A DNA stretch of 64,000 nucleotides, taken from contig JABWDB010000007.1 in assembly GCA_019614645.1 (NCBI GenBank), forward strand, positions 9,499,501-9,563,500. Direction: 5' to 3'. Position numbers and translations under genes: made by a program. Shown piece by piece: positions 61,901-64,000 of the stretch. Under the pieces are notes generated by a model. It did not search any database. It was not told the origin of the DNA and saw nothing but the letters and a program-made list of their open reading frames with translations. Source of the DNA: Stratiolaelaps scimitus. Taxonomy: Eukaryota; Arthropoda; Arachnida; Mesostigmata; Laelapidae. How positions within the stretch are numbered: position 1 is the stretch's first letter; every line of letters starts with the position of its first letter.

Positions 61901-62499
61901 GATACTACTACTACTACCGAGTTACTTAGAATAATAAGTACAAAATAATACTAAGCATAGTTCAGAACGTACTCATTACCCCGCTAGGTAAATAGTAGCA
62001 ATTTAGCTGTATAATTAACAAAAATAATTTGTTTTGTTGTAAAAAAACATTTTTTCTTGTAATTATGTACTCTAAAATCCGCCGGCGATAGTTGTCTAAT
62101 TGCTTGTCGGAAATCAATCATTTTTCCACATTTTGACGACTTTAATATATTTCATTTTTAATAGGAACTAGTTATGGTGAACTAATTTCGGGCGAAAAAC
62201 AGATAGTGAGGTACAACGATTGGTTGTTATTATGTATTGTCCTTCGATTATCGTAGATATCGTCATATGTGCAAAAGCAACGCAATATCATCACAGGGGT
62301 GTTCATCCGACGTGTTATCATAATGAAGAACCCACTAGTCTTCCCTGCGGAGCCTCTTGCGTGACATGGATTCATTCAATCTTCTTGAGTCTATGTGTGT
62401 GGAAAAACTCTTGAGTATCCGTTGAACTGCATAACATATGTGGGATCACAGTCTGGAATTATCTTTCCACTTGTTCCAGGCATAGTCCATTGTAGGGCT
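55937..62499. other. upstream of Rab32; repeat-rich, no named gene
   Basis: The first few hundred bases are presumably the Rab32 5' UTR and promoter. Beyond that are CAA/CAG tracts at 58160-58400, 59270-59310, 59550-59640 and 60050-60110, and a CT tract at 58484-58515. Short frames at 56338-56958 and 57125-57379 have no known motif. Confidence 0.5.
59540..59640. repeat. CAG-rich tract
   Basis: Imperfect CAG/CAA repeats with in-frame TAG codons, for example cagcagTAGcagcag near 59555, so it is not a long polyglutamine ORF. Confidence 0.9.
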
Positions 62500-62555
62500 C
62501 CGACCAGGATCGAATCCGATGCCTTCCAGCCTTCTGACTGAGCATAGCTCTAGCT
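62500..62555 (-). mobile_element. possible tRNA-like SINE head
   Basis: Read on the minus strand, the segment has TGCTCAGTCAGAAGG followed by CGGATTCGATCCTGG, which look like shortened A and B boxes. The spacing is too short for a functional tRNA and no acceptor stem pairs. Confidence 0.3.
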
Positions 62556-63472
62556 TTCATAGTGGACTCGCTTGATTCACGCCTTCTATCAGCCCAAAAT
62601 CAAATAAACACCCGGTACAAATGAGCTTTAATTTGTGATCTCGTGTTCTGCAGGTGGACAACAATCTTTCGTGTAAAAAAGATTCGATGAATCTCTCTCT
62701 CTCTCCCTCCCTCTCATCTCACACAATTCAAACGTGCAGTTGAACATGTTTACTATAATTTTAGCGAGAACTTCACCGTTATACTGTACAACCGCAGATT
62801 CATCAATGGATCACTACTTGAAATGAAACGAAATGCAGCCACTTTCATGAACAGCATGAACACAATTCGCTTTCGACAGAGCGCAGTATCACGAACGAGC
62901 GACGCTTCAACTAAGGATCATTATTGTTCTCTACGAGCCTGTACCGAGCGGTAGTACGTTTGATTTGTGAATTACTCCTCAAGACAACAACACAAAATCG
63001 ACACTGCGCTTTATCACCACCACCACCCAGCGATGTCTTTAACCCAGTTGGCCTTTGATAACAACGTTTCCATTGCTGCCTGCAGTAGTCTCAGCATGCC
63101 GCCCCGGCGCCGAACTCATTTGGCTGTCCATTTGCTTCGGCTCTTTACTCAACGACGTTCACTATCGAGCCATTATCGTTATAGCACAATAATTACAGTA
63201 CAATATGTCTATCAAACAACACAATTCGTATGTTGCCATTGTTACTGCTGGCGACGCCACCATCATCATCATCATGAGCATCATCATTGTCGTCGTTATC
63301 GTTGTTAATGTAATAATAATAATATTTCTATAACTCTGCGAGAGATCACCCACGCAGGCGTAGATCTAACAAACAAAAGTCCTCAGTGCGTTTTTCGCGT
63401 TCGCTTGCCACACGTCTCCACGTAATCATCGGCACTAGCGTCCGGTCAGAGTACCGCTGCTGTTGTGGCCGC

Positions 63473-63745
63473 TTAGTTGCCGTTTCGTCCCGATCCGTTC
63501 GTGGTAGAGACAACGGACAATTCATTCAGGAGTAAAGGAGGAGAAAAGCGAAGTAAACGCTCGCTCCAGCTCGTGCGTGACCCGTCTTCAGTCTTGAGGC
63601 CAACAGTGGCCGGACGAGAGGGATCTTCCATTTGAAATCCTATTCTTGGCCTTTCGTCTCGGGGAGTCTCGAGGTTCACTTCGTTGGTCGCCCTCCCGCC
63701 AGCGTGATCATTCAAAGGATATACGGCTGTCCACTCGTCCGCCAT
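63473..63745 (-). CDS. unassigned 90-residue ORF with upstream TATA-like box
   Basis: An ATG in good context (GGGATGG) opens a 90-codon frame with mixed composition not explained by simple repeats; it begins MADEWTAVYPLNDHAGG. TATAAG lies at 63816-63811, about 66 nt upstream. No domain or family is recognised. It could be the first exon of a gene or a chance ORF in moderately GC-rich DNA; the opposite strand is also open for 61 codons. Confidence 0.25.
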   Translation of the reverse strand: MADEWTAVYPLNDHAGGRATNEVNLETPRDERPRIGFQMEDPSRPATVGLKTEDGSRTSWSERLLRFSPPLLLNELSVVSTTNGSGRNGN

Positions 63746-64000
63746 CCCATAGTCAACGCTTGCCTCGGCCACCCGTCCATCCGCTATCGCCTGCGACAGT
63801 TTGGCCGGCTCTTATAGCCGCCGAAGCACAGTATCCGCTCGTCTATGCACCAGCAGCAGCAGCAGCTATTCGGCGATCGCAGCCGCGAGCAGTTGCAGCC
63901 ATCATCCCTGCAGACGACGGTCTCCCATCACAACTATTCATTGTATTGTATCGTGTACCTATATCTCTCTATGTGTGTGTCTGTCTATCTGCCTATGCGC

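Overview
The window is eukaryotic, almost certainly animal nuclear DNA, and most likely from an arthropod. The grounds are a Rab-family gene split by four introns, two non-LTR retrotransposon sequences, tRNA-derived SINE-like heads, an 83-bp foldback element, and a very high density of AT, CT, CAG/CTG and TTA/TTG microsatellites in gene-poor sequence. A chelicerate such as a mite is possible but is inference; nothing here fixes the species. There are no bacterial operons, CRISPR arrays, ribosome binding sites or prokaryotic mobile elements.

Only one protein gene can be reconstructed with confidence. It lies on the minus strand between 55936 and 50361 and encodes a complete Rab32/Rab38-type small GTPase (lightoid in Drosophila). 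Five coding exons (55936-55889, 53723-53555, 51510-51330, 51061-50909, 50481-50361) join in perfect phase through GT-AG introns into 223 residues. All G-box motifs are present, with the subfamily-typical WDIAGQERFG and a C-terminal Cys-Cys prenylation site. No single long ORF shows this gene; four of the five exons are under 60 codons.

The introns of that gene are loaded with repeats. Intron 1 carries the 3' half of a non-LTR reverse transcriptase in the opposite orientation (54286-55401, 371 codons, intact YADD). Intron 2 carries a tRNA-like A box and a TTA-TTG-CTG compound tract.

Region by region: 1-16.7 kb shows no recognisable gene, only microsatellites and a 14-bp minisatellite. At 17.6-18.7 kb there is a GC- and CAG-rich block with one consensus splice donor, possibly a 5' exon. 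At 20.1 kb is the near-perfect 83-bp foldback. At 24.8-25.4 kb are two unidentified AT-rich ORFs. At 26.6-27.2 kb lies a decayed, frameshifted reverse transcriptase. From 27.3 to 49.9 kb I see mostly unassigned sequence with repeats and SINE-like heads. At 50-56 kb is the Rab32 gene. From 56 to 64 kb there is repeat-rich sequence with one unassigned ORF near the right end (63745-63473, minus).

Most other stop-free stretches are in triplet-repeat DNA, where several frames stay open by composition; I do not call them genes.
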